Shown here: in pieces, positions 44,501-54,624 of the stretch
Position numbering within the stretch: position 1 is the first letter of the stretch
Layout: every line of letters begins with the position of its first letter
NCBI RefSeq assembly: GCF_018320785.1
Contig: NC_054868.1
Coordinates: 1,234,510-1,298,509 of the forward strand
Direction: 5' to 3'
Length of the DNA: 64,000 bases
Source of the DNA: Cheilinus undulatus
Lineage: Eukaryota > Chordata > Actinopteri > Labriformes > Labridae
Notes under the pieces: generated by a model
What the model was told of the DNA's origin: nothing
Database searches by the model: none
The model's input: the letters and a program-made list of their open reading frames with translations, nothing else
Made by a program: the position numbers and the translations under genes

Positions 44501-47500
44501 TGTTTATTTTAAATATTTAATTTTTTTACTGCAAAAAAAAAAAAAAAAAAACGCATAAAGGAATTTATGAAAAAAGGAGAAAAAAATATTGACGTATGGT
44601 GATTTAATGGAAATTTTTCTCACGTGTTTGTTTGTTTCTCTCAGTGTTCCTCAGAGACCAGACTCTCCTGGACCCAGCGGCGTCTCCATGAGGAGTGATC
44701 GCTCCATTGAACCTTTGTCCTTTAAGGATGGACACCATTCTACCGAGGAAAGGTACGCCAGACACTAACGCTGTGATAAAGTCACTGCCACACTTCACAT
44801 GCTTTGGTTTCATTCAGCTGGGTTTTGTCCTTCTGAAAAGAAAAACTTCTGTGGTATTCAAAAATCTTTTCAGCATTCACCAGCAGAAACCAGACTCTGC
44901 TGAACCCAGCAGTGTCTCCATGAAGAGTGATCGCTCTATGATTGAACCTTTGTCCTTTAAGGATGGACGCCATTCTACTGAGGAAAGGTACTCCAGTCTC
45001 TTCAGTTATTGAAGGTTTACTTCGGGCCTTTATTTGAGAGAGGACAGTGGACAGAGTCTGAAATCTGGGAGAGAGCGTGGGGGACAACGTGTGGGACAGG
45101 AGGGGTTAAACTGAGGACAACAGCCTCTACATATGGGTCTCTTCACATTTAATATCAAAGCAGTTCTGCACTGTAAGAGCTGCTGGGACTAATGAATATA
45201 GAATTATTAATAATAGGAAACGCAACCTTTCTCATTTCAAACAGTCTTGTTTTATTTCATATGGAAAAATGTGCTGATCAGTTGTCATTTTCCTTTTACA
45301 AAACCAAGAACCAAAGATTCAACAGGGCCCGGGACATTCTGTATGAAATAAATAACAAGGATGTCCCTGAAAAAGACTTTATCTGGATGGAAGCCTGCTT
45401 TGCTCCAAAACCTGTACGCACCTCTGGGTATCAGTGCTGCCTTCACAGACACAGAAACTTGCACCACTGCTGATTGTGAACCACTGAGCCTTCCCAGAGT
45501 TCTCCTTTCAGACCCAATCATGGTACTATTGCTTGTTACCAGTAAATAAACTCACATTTGAACATTCTAGGAATTCACGGACCATTCTACAACTTTTCAG
45601 TCTTTTCTTACCCCCTGTCCAAACTTTTTTGGAATGTATTGCAGGCATCAAAGCATACTGTTGAGCATTAAAAACCTTGTCTTTGTGCTGTATTCAGTTG
45701 AAAACAGCACCTGAGTCCTACATCTAATCCAGCTACACATCAACTCTCTTAGCAAAAACCAGACTTGGTCCAGGACAGGAGTTCATCCACCCTAACCCAA
45801 CAGAAATGGTTCCGTTCCACTGTTGAAACACTAGGGATACTTGGGTATTGTCGTACTCAAGACCACACTATCTGAGACCAAGACTTGCCCAAAACCAGAG
45901 TGCACCAAGACCAAGACAAGACCAAGACCTAGACAAGCTGAGACTGAGACAAGACCAAGACCTAGACAAGCTGAGACTGAGACAAGACCAAGACCAAGAC
46001 AAGCTGAGACTGAGACAAGACCAAGACCATAAAAATCAATTTTGAAAAGCCATGACAATGTTGAACAGTTAAATAACATTCTCTCTTTAAGTTTAGTTTT
46101 CTTTTTAATAAATTTGAACTTCCAAGCATTACATTGCTGAAATGTGTATCTGAGGGATTTTTGTGAATCAGAATCATAATTTGCGACGTTTCCACAGAGT
46201 TCCAGATGAACGGTCCGAGGTTCCTGGTGGTCAGCATATCCAGCCAAATCAAACAGACCTGGATTCCATATTCATGGTGAGTATGCAATACCTATAGAAA
46301 GTGTTCAGACCCTTGGATGTTTCCCTCATTTATTGGTTTTATAAATAATCATGGTCAGTATAATTTGGCTTCCATGAAAAAAAAACCTTTAATGTCAAAG
46401 TGAAAACATATTTCTACAAAGTCATGTTGATGAAATAAAAATCTGTAATTTAAGATAAGTGACAGCATAAATATCCCACCTTTTTAGAGTCACCTTTGAC
46501 CTCAGTCTCACCTCTGAGTCTGTGTGGATAGGTCTCAGTCAGGATCAAATATCTGGACTCTGGAATTTTACTCCATTCTTCTTTGGTAGACTGCTCAAGC
46601 TCTGTCAGGATGATCAGGGATCAGGTCTGAACAGCCTCCTTCAAGTCTAAATACAAATCTTCTCTTGGATTGAGGTCTGGACTTTGACTCCAGAACATTC
46701 CCCTAGTTGTCTTTAAACTATTTCTGTGTAGCTTTCTCTGGATGCTTCGGCTTATTGTCTGACTGGAGGATAAATCTTCTCTAAACCGTAGTTCTGTGTC
46801 AGACTGAAGAAGACTGTCCTCCAGGATTCAGTTCCCCCTCTACCTCTACAAGCCTTCCAGGGCCGGTTGCTGAGAAGCATCCCCACAGCATGATGCTGCC
46901 ACCACTGTGCTCCACAGTGGGGATGGTGTGTTTGTGGTGATGTCAGTGTTTGGCGTCTTGTCTGATGGTCCAAAGCTCCATTCTGGTCTCATCAGACCAA
47001 AGAACTTTCTTCCTCTTGACCATGGAGTCTCCCACAGTCCTTTTGGTGAACTCTAGTCCAGATTGAATCTGAGTTTTCTTCAACAGTGTCTTTCTCTTTG
47101 CCACTCTCCCATAAAGCTCTGACTGGTGAAGAACCCGGCCAACAGTTGTTGTCTGCAGAGTCTCTCCATCTCAGCTGCTGAAGCTTGGAGCTCCTTCAGA
47201 GTAGTCATAGGTGTCTTGGTGTCCTCTCTCACTAGTCTCCTTCTTGCACGCCCACTCAGATTAAATTTTCTTTTCTTTTTTTTGGTTCATTTTTAGCTTC
47301 TTGAAGAGAACATCAACACTTTTGTCTCAAAAGAGCTGAAAAGGTTTCAGAAGGTCCTGAGTCCAGATAACTCAGAATACTTGGATTGGCACGGTGACAA
47401 TGAGGAGCAGAGGAGCAGCAGAGAGGCATTTCTGAGGATCACATTAATCTTCCTGAAGAAAATGAAACAGGAAAAACTGGCTGAACGTCTGCAGAGAGGT

Positions 47501-50500
47501 AAGATGCTTCCCATCGTATGTTTTATCTAACCTTATAACAATCATGTCTTCAATTATCCTATTTCCTGTGCCTGAACAGGAACTTTTGCTTCAAAGAATA
47601 AATGCAAACTAAAATCCAACCTAAAGAAGAAGTTCCAGTATGTGTTTGAGGGGATCGCCAGGCCAGGAAACCCAACCCTTCTGAACCAGATCTACACAGA
47701 GCTCTACATCACTGAAGGAGGGACTGGAGAGGTCAACGATGAACATGAGGTCAGACAGATAGAAACAATGTCTAGAAAACTGGATAGAGAAGAAAAACAA
47801 ATCAGACATGAAGACATCTTTAAAGCCTCACCTGATAGAGATGAACCAATCAGAACAGTGATGACGAAGGGCGTGGCCGGCATCGGGAAAACAGTCTTAA
47901 CCCAGAAGTTCACTCTGGACTGGGCTGAAGGCAAAGCCAACCAGGACATCCAGTTCACATTTCCATTCACTTTCAGAGAGCTGAATGTGCTGAAAGAGAA
48001 AAAGTTCAGCTTGGTGGAGCTCGTTCATCACTTCTTTCCTGAAACCAAAGAAGCAGGACTCTGCAGGTTTGAAGAGTTCCAGCTGGTCTTCATCTTTGAT
48101 GGTCTGGACGAGTGTCGACTTCCTCTGGACTTCCACAAAAATGAGATCCTGACAGATGTTACCAAGTCTGCCTCCTTGGATGTGCTGCTGACAAACCTCA
48201 TCAGAAGGAACCTGCTTCCCTCTGCTCGCCTCTGGATAACCACGCGACCTGCAGCAGCCAATCAGATCCCTCCTGAGTGTGTGGACATGGTGACAGAGGT
48301 CAAAGGGTTCACTGACCCTCAGAAGGAGGATTACTTCAAGAAGAGTTTCAGAAAAAATGAGCAGGCCAGCAGCATGATCTCCCACATCAAGACAACCAGA
48401 AGCCTCCACATCATGTGCCACATCCCGGTCTTCTGCTGGATCACTGCTACAGTCCTGGAGGATCTGCTGAAGACCAGTGAAGGAGGAGAGCTGCCCAAGA
48501 CCCTGACTGAGATGTACATCCACTTCCTGGTGGTTCAGACCAAACTGAAGAACATGAAGTATGACGGAGGAGCTGGGAAAGATTTTCAGTGGAACAAAAA
48601 GAACAGGAAGATGATCGAGTCTCTGGGGAAACTGGCTTTTGAGCAACTGCAGAAAGGCAACCTGATCTTCTATGAAGTAGACCTCAAAGAGTGTGGCATC
48701 GATATCAAAGCGGCCTCAGTGTACTCAGGAGTGTTCACACAGGTCTTCAGAGAGGAGAGAGGACTGTACCAGGACAAGGTGTTTTCCTTCATCCATCTGA
48801 GTGTTCAGGAGTTTCTGGCTGCTCTTCATGTCCATCAGACCTTCATCAACTCTGGAGTCAATCTGATGGAAGAAACATCAGCCTCCACCAAACTTTTTAG
48901 AAACAGACAATTCCACAATATCGCTGTGAACAAGGCCTTGCAGAGTCCAAATGGACACCTGGACCTGTTCCTTCGATTCCTCCTGGGTCTGTCACTGCAG
49001 AAAAATCAAACTCTATTACAAGGTTTGGTGACAAATCCAGGAAGTATGTTCCAGAACAATCAGAAAACCATCAAGTTTATCAAGAAGAAAATCAATGAGA
49101 ACCTGGCTCCACAAAGAATCATCAATCTGTTCCACTGTCTGAATGAACTGAATGATCACTCTCTGGTGGAAGAAATCCGAAAATACCTAAGAGCAGGACG
49201 TCTCTCCACAGGTATACTGTCACCTGCTCAGTGGTCTGCTCTGGCCTTCATCCTGCTGTCATCAGAAAATGAGCTGGATGTGTTTGATCTGAAGAAATAC
49301 TCCGCCTCACAGGAGGTTCTTCTGAGGCTGCTGCCAGTGGTCAAAGCTTCCAACAAAGCACTGTGAGTGCAGAAACCATCAAAGTATAGCATTGTTCTCA
49401 GTAATGAAAGGGGCAGTTAAATGATTATGATGTGGTAAGGTATTTCAGATATCAGGGGAGGCACTCAAAAAGACCTGTAAATCCTAAACCGATACTGAGG
49501 GTGAACTCAGAATGTCTTGCAAAATTCTCTATCTGCAAGGTCTTCATATGCATCCTTGAGGTTTGGGACATGGACTAAAGAGCACGTTGAAAGCTTCCAG
49601 TGGTGAACCCAGCCAGCATGTCCATGTGGACTCCATATGGGTTATCTGCAAGCTGCAATATCCCACATAGGCTTGTCCATGGTCCTCAGTTGGAAAAGAG
49701 TGGAATGCCCTCTCCAGGTTGGGAATGAGATCCTGCCCCAAGTGGAGGAGTTCAAGTATCTCGGGCTCTTGTTCACGAGTGAGGGAAGAATGGAGCAGGA
49801 GATCGACAGGTGGATCGGTGCGGCGTCAGCAGTGATGCGGTCTCTGCATCGGTCTGTCATGGTGAAGAAAGAGCTGAGTCAAAAGGCGAAGCTCTCGATC
49901 TACGTTCCTGCCCTCACCTATGGTCATGAGCTGTGGGTTGTGACCAGAGGAACGAGATCACAGATACAGGCAGCTGAAATGAGCTTCCCCTGCAGGGTGT
50001 CTGGGCTCTCCCTTAGAGATAGGGTGAGAAGCTCGGCCACCCAGTAGAGAGTCGGAGTAGAACTGCTGCTCCTCCATGTCAAGGGGAGTCAGATGAGGAT
50101 GCCCCCTGGACGCCTCCCTGATGAGGTGTTCTGGGCAGGTCCCACTGGGAGGAGGCCCTGGGGAAGACCCAGGACATGCTGGAGAGACTATGTCACTCGG
50201 CTGGCCTGGGATAGCCTTAGGATCCCCCAGGAAGACCTGGACGAAGTGGCCGGGGAGAGGGAAGTCTGGCCTACCTGCTTAGGCTGCTGCCCCCATGACC
50301 AGACCTCGGATAAGCGGAGGAAGATGGATGGATGGATAGATGGATAGGCTTGTCCGCATGGTTGCTTCACCTGTGACTGCCTGTGTGGACTTCAAGTAGA
50401 AGCAACCCATATGAGACCCATGAGGCCTATATGGGTCTCGTGTAAATTACCCAGATAGGCCCCATGTGAAGCCCAGCTAGATCCCACCTGAGGCAAGTTT

Positions 50501-53500
50501 GGGCAATCACAGGCGGGGCCACTGTGGAACCTATGGACAAAATGCACTTGAAACCCATTTTCCAGCCCACTTGGGCCAAGTGAGATCTTTCTCCAGGCAG
50601 ACATTGGGCCTATAAGGGTCTCCTAAATTGCCCAGATAGGAGTGAAACCCAGGTAGATCCCACTTAAGGCCCATATGGGCAACACAGGCAGGGTCACCAT
50701 GGGGGCCCACATGGACCTGCTGGCTCAGAAGGAAGCTGTCTGGCTAAAGCAGAAGGTTTTTCTGACTTGGCTTGCCTGGGTATCAGATGATTTGTGGGGT
50801 TGTTGCTGTAGTTGCAGAGGCAAAAACTAGGGTGTTAGAGAAGTTTGGCTATGGATTGACATTTTATTGGTGGTCCGAAAGATGTCCTGCTACACTATCA
50901 GTGGAAGATTGAGGGTTCAGCTCAGGCTGTTATCTGGACTGAGGATCTTGTTGGGCAGTGAAAGGAAAGCTTTGAGGAAATCCTCCAGGGTCTGGTTGCA
51001 GTGGCAGAAGGCTAAGCAAGCTGACCCAGACATTCTTCTCCCCAGTAACATTTTCCAACTCCCCTAATCCATAGGTGCTCCCAAGCCAGAAAGGATAGAT
51101 TCTCTGGCAAGTTCTGGGTATTCCTGAGGTCTCCTACCAGTTGGGTGCCCAGACCATGAAAAAGAGACTCATTAGAGCCATCCTGGCAGTGCTCTTTACA
51201 CTGGGGGTACCTCAACTGGCACCTTGTCCCTGAAGAGCTTTCAGTCACCTCTGCCAAGGACAAAGATGGGTCTTTTCCTGGGCAGTCAAACTTAGTCTAA
51301 TCTGAGGAGATGTGAGTTAAAGGAGCCTCTGACCCCTGGATCCCCCTCCCTGGGGAAATGAGAAAAAGTAACTGTGGAGAAGAATGTCGGGGTCAACTTG
51401 CTGAGCCCCCTGCCACCATAGAAGCAGAAGACAATAGATATATGAATCAATATAAGAATCTCTAATACACACAAAAACATAGACCAACACAACTTTATGG
51501 TTTTACTCAGGGACCATTTAAGGGCATCAACAGCAACGTGAAGTTTTATCTTTGAATCAGTGGTTGTCCTGTTCCTTCTTCAGGCTAAGTGGCTGTAATC
51601 TGTCAGAGAAAAGCTGTGAAACTCTGTCAACAGTCATCAGCTCCCAGTCCTCCAGTCTGCAAGAGCTGGACCTGAGCAACAACGACCTCAAGGATTCAGG
51701 AGTGAAGCTGCTTTCTGCTGGACTGGGGAGTCCAAACTGTAAACTGGAGACTCTCAGGTCAGACTCAGCTTCGATCCAACAGCTTTTTATGCGGCTTATC
51801 ATAATAGCTAGTTTGTCTCAACTTTAATTGGCACATTTTCAGATCTACAGGCATCCTAATCTGCTTGTGTCCATGTTTCTAGGCTGTCTGGCTGTCTGGT
51901 CACAGAGAAAGGCTGTTCTTTCCTGGCCTCAGCCTTGAACTCCAACCCCTCCTATCTGAAAGAGCTGGACCTGCGCTACAATCATCTAGGAGATTCAGGT
52001 GTGAAGCTGCTTTCTGCTGGACGGGAGGATCCACTCTGGAAACTAAACACTCTTAGGTATAACTGTTTCACACTGACAACAGAGTTTAAGAGCCGGTCTA
52101 CTGTTTAAGGGTCAGACAGATTCACAGAGTTTCTTCTTTAGAGCCATTGGCTGGAGCCCTCCTTCAGTATCCTGGGATAATCTTTACTGTAACACTGAGT
52201 AATGTATGAGGAATGTGAGCCAAACAATACAACGTGTATTTCAAGTTCAAGCAGTTCTGCTTCTACAACTTTTAAAATCTAATTTCTTAATTATCTTAAG
52301 AAATGTTTTAGTGGATTGAGATTATAATTAAGGTCTGTGATGATATTGATAAGGAAGCTTCTTGAAGTTCATTGTGACTTCTTTTCCCTGCAGAATGGAT
52401 CCTGATGGAAGGCAGTGGCTGAAACCTGGTCTGAGGAAGTGTAAGTGTCAGTTTTAGTCAGGAAACTCACACTGGAGGGTTTTCCAGCCTGTTTAAGGTC
52501 CTGCCACAGCACCTCAGTCAGATCTAAGTCCAGACTTGGACTAGACCACTCCAGAACCTTCATTTAGTCTTAGTCCATCCAGAGGTTGACTTGCTGGTGT
52601 GTTTGGGATCATGGTCCTGCTCCATAACCCAAGTGGTCTTGAGGATTTTCTGCTAGAGAGCAGAATTCATGGTTCTAGTAGTCCAGGTCCTGGTCCAGAC
52701 CATCACACTACCACCACCATGTCTGACTGTTGGTCTGGTGTTCTTCTGATGAAATTCTGTGTTAGGGCACATTCACACCAGAGCTGTTTGGTTCGCTTTA
52801 ATCGAACTCTGGTCTGTTTTCCTGGTTAGTCCGGTTCGTTTGGAGTGGTGTGAAAGCGCTCACGAACTCTGGTGAGGACCAAACAAGCAGATTCTGGTCC
52901 GCTTGAAAACAGCGGTCTCAGTCCGCTTCCAAACGATTCCTGGTGCGGTTCGTTTGAGGTGTGAAAGCAAAGCAGACCAACTTGTGAACCAAAGACAGGA
53001 AGTGGCATAAAGCGTCATGATATACGGATTTATATGTGATTCAATACACATAAACATGTTGGTACCTCGCTCGGCGTCCATGTAGCCATAGCAGCACGTT
53101 GTAGTCGGTGCTGATTTATTCGTCTTATGTAAAGAACGCCATACTGGACAGCTCACTGCCTTGCGGCTGCTCCTAACGCCCCAATGCAAGAGTAGAAACC
53201 CCCAAACAGCTAAATTTGGTGTTTTTTCATTGTTTATGCGGAAAAAAAAGATCGGCTGAAGGAGATGGATTTCCAGTTTAATCTTCTTCTACGCCTTCTT
53301 TTCTTCTTGGTCGTCTTTTGTTTGTGACGACAGTGCCCCTAACAGGCAGAGGTTGTAGGTGTTCAGACGGTTTGGTCCGTTTGACTAAGAGCAGTGTGAA
53401 TGAGAACCAAACCAAAGGAAAGAGCAACAATGTTGAAATTTCCATTCCAAAACAGACTGAGTCCCCAGACTATCAGGTTTGAAAACGACCTTAATTTGAC

Positions 53501-54578
53501 TCCAGATGAACACACCTTCCAGAAAGTTCCTCCTCTGTCTGGTCAGTCCTCAGAGTATTTTCCCAGAAGTCTTGGGGATCATCAGGATGTTTTTAGTCAA
53601 ATGTGAGACAAGTCTGTGTTCTTTTTTTTTGTCAGCAGTGGTTTTAGTCTTGGAACTCTCCCATGATGCCATTGTTGCCCAGTCTCTTTCTGATGGTTGA
53701 ATCATGACCTCTGACCTTAACTGAGTAACAGTGTTAATTTTGGCAGCCATTTTTAATTTTATTCTTATGGTTGGGTAAAAGAGCTTGTAGCTGATGTCAG
53801 AGAATTTCAGTGTGTTTTTTTTTTTGTTTGTTTTTTTTTGGTCAAGGCACACCTACAATCAGACCAAAACCTTGAGGTACATCACATGCAAACAGCCATG
53901 ACATGTACCAATCCCCATGACAGACCTGGACCAGACTCAGAGCATACCAGTGTGTCCACACAGTTAGCAGCACAAAACATTGGATAAACACAGAATCACA
54001 TCTATAACTCCCTTTCCGTTGTCCTGTGTTCTTCATCAGACGCCTGTGAGCTCACACTGGACCCAAACACAGCCAACATCAACCTCCAACTGTCTGACGA
54101 CAACAGGACGGTGACAGTAGCGGCAGACAGGCAGTCATATCCTGATCATCCAGGGAGGTTTGAGTACTGCTCTCAGGTTCTGTGTAAAGATGGTCTGACT
54201 GGTCGCTGTTACTGGGAGGTGGAGTGGAGAAGAAGGGCCTATATTTCCGTGACCTACAGAGGAATCGGACGGAAAGGAGACAGCATCCACACCAGGTTTG
54301 GGGGGAATGAACTGTCCTGGAGTCTGAGCTGCTCTGATGATGACGGTTTCTCCGTCTGGTATAATAACAGACAAACACGCCTCCCCTCCACGCCTTTGTG
54401 CTCTGGCTCTAACAGGGCCGCGGTGTACGTGGACCATCCTGCCGGCACTCTGTCCTTCTACAGCGCCTCCTCTGGAGCGTTGATCCATCTGCACACCTTC
54501 AACACCACGTTCACTGAGCCTCTTTATCTCGGCTTTAGGCTGTGGGATGATTCCTCAGTGTCTCTATGTACAATGTAG
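41473..54578 (+). CDS. Fish NLRC3-like NLR: FISNA-NACHT-LRR-PRY/SPRY protein (whole gene)
   Basis: Ten exons form one frame: 41473-41589, 44645-44752, 44874-44987, 46198-46276, 47297-47498, 47580-49362, 51584-51757, 51883-52056, 52394-52440 and 54040-54578. All have AG/GT borders and compatible phases. From the ATG at 41525 this gives 1094 codons. Order: three copies of a Pro/Ser-rich N-terminal module; a helical linker; FISNA (about 190-260); NACHT with Walker A GVAGIGKT (287-294) and FIFDGLDEC; winged-helix/superhelical parts; two LRR exons; a PRY/SPRY (B30.2) domain (916-1094). This is the large fish-specific NLR group of cytosolic innate immune sensors, named NLRC3-like or NLR-C. No stop or frameshift is visible, so it may be functional, although paralogues are often decayed. 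The usual first exon was not found; translation may begin inside the first listed exon or in a missed exon upstream. Confidence 0.88.
41922..42947. mobile_element. hAT-type non-autonomous element with GGCAAAAA filler, in NLR intron
   Basis: The ends are CAGTGGTTTTCAAAC and, on the other strand, CAGTGGTTCTCAAAC. The flanking 8 bp are CCTTAGAC (41914-41921) and CCTTGGAC (42948-42955), a duplication with one difference. Subterminal AAGGCACACCTA occurs at both ends. The interior is degenerate GGCAAAAATTGGTTAAAA-type filler like that of 26635-27253, although the termini differ. Its frames (42016-42243, 42092-42385, 42431-42649) are artefacts. Confidence 0.82.
43472..44024. mobile_element. MITE with GCCTGATTTATGCTTCTGCG termini, in NLR intron
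   Basis: The left end GCCTGATTTATGCTTCTGCG and the same sequence inverted at the right end (ending AAGCATAAATCAGGC) bound 553 bp. The interior has a GT run (about 43592-43622) and scattered CpG-rich motifs with ACGCC/GGCGT symmetry. The terminus is of a type common in fish PIF/Harbinger-like MITEs, but the target duplication is unclear. It has no coding frame of its own. Confidence 0.75.
44025..44644 (+). other. Intron sequence of the NLR gene, simple-repeat rich
   Basis: It contains T and A runs (44172-44192, 44534-44551) and no exon. Two TTTTAACCCTT motifs (about 44127 and 44480) recall piggyBac-like ends, but no inverted partner was found. Confidence 0.4.
44645..44752 (+). CDS. NLR exon: N-terminal module copy 2
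   Basis: Acceptor TTTCTCTCAG, donor AG|GTACGC. It reads [20 protein letters not shown] and then [15 protein letters not shown], a clear copy of the exon before and after it. Length 108 bp, same split-codon phase. Confidence 0.85.
44874..44987 (+). CDS. NLR exon: N-terminal module copy 3
   Basis: Acceptor CTTTTCAG, donor AG|GTACTC. It reads [20 protein letters not shown] and then [18 protein letters not shown]. Only 121 bp of intron separate it from copy 2, and the two exons are close in sequence. That fits a local exon duplication. Length 114 bp, same phase. Confidence 0.85.
45018..45840 (-). repeat. Repeat-derived intron sequence: SINE-like and MITE fragments
   Basis: Positions 45020-45115 are a diverged copy of the tRNA-like repeat at 24500-24660. 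Positions about 45310-45700 match a widespread fish non-autonomous DNA element (GATGTCCCTGAAAAAGACTT, CTCCAAAACCTGTACGCACC, CCATTCTACAACTTTTCAGT and GGAATGTATTGCAGGCATCA). Both sit in the NLR intron between exons 3 and 4. No exon was found. Confidence 0.5.
45885..46030 (+). repeat. Minisatellite, 33-bp unit rich in GACCAAGAC
   Basis: AGACAAGCTGAGACTGAGAC followed by AAGACCAAGACCT is repeated about three to four times. It causes the Arg/Pro/Glu-rich and Leu/Val-rich frames on both strands (45831-46288), which are not genes. It lies 170 bp upstream of NLR exon 4. Confidence 0.88.
46198..46276 (+). CDS. NLR exon 4: short linker
   Basis: Acceptor TTTCCACAG, donor ATG|GTGAGT. It reads [20 protein letters not shown] and then LDSIFM. 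A second AG two bases downstream is an alternative acceptor, but only the first keeps the frame with both neighbours. Confidence 0.75.
46284..47265 (-). mobile_element. Dispersed Tc1-like non-autonomous element relic in NLR intron
   Basis: It contains phrases typical of a fish-wide element family: GTTCAGACCCTTG near the left end, CACAGCATGATGCTGCCACC, GTCTCATCAGACCAAAGAAC and GTCTCCTTCTTGCACGCCCA near the right end. No intact transposase frame is seen. The element ends about 30 bp before the acceptor of NLR exon 5. The superfamily is inferred from general resemblance only. Confidence 0.5.
47297..47498 (+). CDS. NLR exon 5: helical N-terminal linker
   Basis: Acceptor TTCATTTTTAG, donor AG|GTAAGA. 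It reads [40 protein letters not shown], then [20 protein letters not shown]. This amphipathic stretch precedes the FISNA domain in fish NLRC3-like proteins and may be a degenerate death-fold or helical module. Confidence 0.9.
47580..49362 (+). CDS. NLR exon 6: FISNA and NACHT domains
   Basis: This large exon starts after CCTGAACAG and ends at CACT|GTGAGT, so the ATG at 47642 and the TGA at 49364 are not true termini. [50 protein letters not shown]: Walker A GVAGIGKT (47870-47893), which binds the nucleotide phosphates; [10 protein letters not shown]; Walker [13 protein letters not shown] with the extended acidic DGLDE; sensor-like [16 protein letters not shown]. Then come winged-helix and superhelical segments: [57 protein letters not shown]. 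All key ATPase motifs are present. The exon is uninterrupted over 594 codons, which argues against pseudogene status. Confidence 0.95.
49363..49639 (+). other. NLR intron 6, first part
   Basis: Starts with the donor GTGAGTGC. No exon is seen before the LINE fragment. Confidence 0.4.
49640..50349 (+). mobile_element. Rex3-type (RTE clade) LINE, 3' fragment, in NLR intron
   Basis: The plus strand encodes the end of a Rex3-like reverse transcriptase: [53 protein letters not shown], then (after an in-frame TAG at 50045-50047 and a small deletion) [19 protein letters not shown] and [15 protein letters not shown]. It ends in a (GATG)n-type tail (about 50326-50349), the standard Rex3 3' end. It is 5'-truncated, as most copies are, and not functional. 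It has the same orientation as the NLR gene. Confidence 0.9.
50350..51583 (+). other. NLR intron 6, second part: repeats and a decayed RTE segment
   Basis: Positions 50390-50720 show loosely repeated CCCATATGGG / CCCAGATAGG words. Positions about 50770-51060 resemble the endonuclease-RT linker of Rex3 at the DNA level (TTGCAGAGGCAAAAACTAGG, GCTCAGGCTGTTATCTGGAC), with many stops. No exon is seen until the acceptor CTTCTTCAG at 51575-51583. Confidence 0.4.
51584..51757 (+). CDS. NLR exon 7: leucine-rich repeat unit 1
   Basis: The exon is exactly 174 bp (58 codons), the standard LRR exon size of vertebrate NLRs. It reads [40 protein letters not shown], then [17 protein letters not shown]. It is ribonuclease-inhibitor-type LRR, expected to take part in ligand sensing or autoinhibition. 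Donor TCAG|GTCAGA. Confidence 0.93.
51883..52056 (+). CDS. NLR exon 8: leucine-rich repeat unit 2
   Basis: Again exactly 174 bp, between TGTTTCTAG and TTAG|GTATAA. It reads [39 protein letters not shown] and [13 protein letters not shown]. The GREDP where paralogues usually have GLEDP is a minor change. Only two LRR exons were found, a short LRR domain for this family. Confidence 0.93.
   Translation, partial: AVWLSGHRERLFFPGLSLELQPLLSERAGPALQSSRRFRCEAAFCWTGGSTLETKHS
52394..52440 (+). CDS. NLR exon 9: linker to SPRY
   Basis: A 47-bp exon between TTTCCCTGCAG and AAGT|GTAAGT. It reads [15 protein letters not shown], the conserved joint between the last LRR and the PRY/SPRY domain in fish NLRs. 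Phases fit exons 8 and 10. Confidence 0.88.
52470..53729 (-). mobile_element. Tc1-like non-autonomous element relic (copy 2), in NLR intron
   Basis: This is the same element as 12464-14215, inverted. Matching stretches include TTTCCAGCCTGTTTAAGGTC, TTGGGATCATGGTCCTGCTC and CCATGATGCCATTGTTGCCC. Beyond its right edge (53730-53775) lies the same hAT end found inside copy 1 (AACAGTGTTAATTTTGGCAG, with TACTCAG before it). It is interrupted by an inverted-repeat insertion at about 52767-53405. Confidence 0.7.
52767..53405. mobile_element. Inverted-repeat insertion within the Tc1-like copy
   Basis: The left edge GGGCACATTCACACCAGAG and the right edge, CAGTGTGAATGAGAACC, are imperfect inverted relatives. 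Further inside, TTGGTTCG and CGAACC motifs alternate. Copy 1 at 12464-14215 lacks this segment, so an insertion is certain even though its exact ends are not. TTAG and TTAA flank it loosely, which may reflect a TTAA-type target. Confidence 0.55.
53730..54039 (+). other. Last part of NLR intron 9
   Basis: It contains the hAT end next to copy 2, a T run, and a fragment (about 53838-53900) matching the subterminal CAAGGCACACCTA region of the element at 41922-42947. It ends with the acceptor TTCATCAG. Confidence 0.45.
54040..54578 (+). CDS. NLR exon 10: PRY/SPRY (B30.2) domain and stop codon
   Basis: Acceptor TTCTTCATCAG; the frame runs to a TAG at 54576-54578. PRY part: [19 protein letters not shown] and [24 protein letters not shown] part: [83 protein letters not shown]. 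This is a complete B30.2 fold, a protein-interaction module also found in fish TRIMs and shared by many fish NLRs. The usual LDPxTA, GxxYWEVEW and DxxxGTLSFY landmarks are intact. The domain ends about 11 residues after the last strand with VSLCTM, a normal family C-terminus. Confidence 0.95.
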
Positions 54579-54624
54579 GAGGGAGAACGTCCTCTGAGGA
54601 AATCCCCGACCACAAACTCTATGA

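Noticed and set aside
47642..49366. Treating the 574-codon NACHT frame as a single-exon gene
   Set aside because: Coding sequence continues upstream in frame to an acceptor at 47580, and a donor (GTGAGT) lies at 49363 before the apparent stop. The LRR and SPRY exons join in phase.
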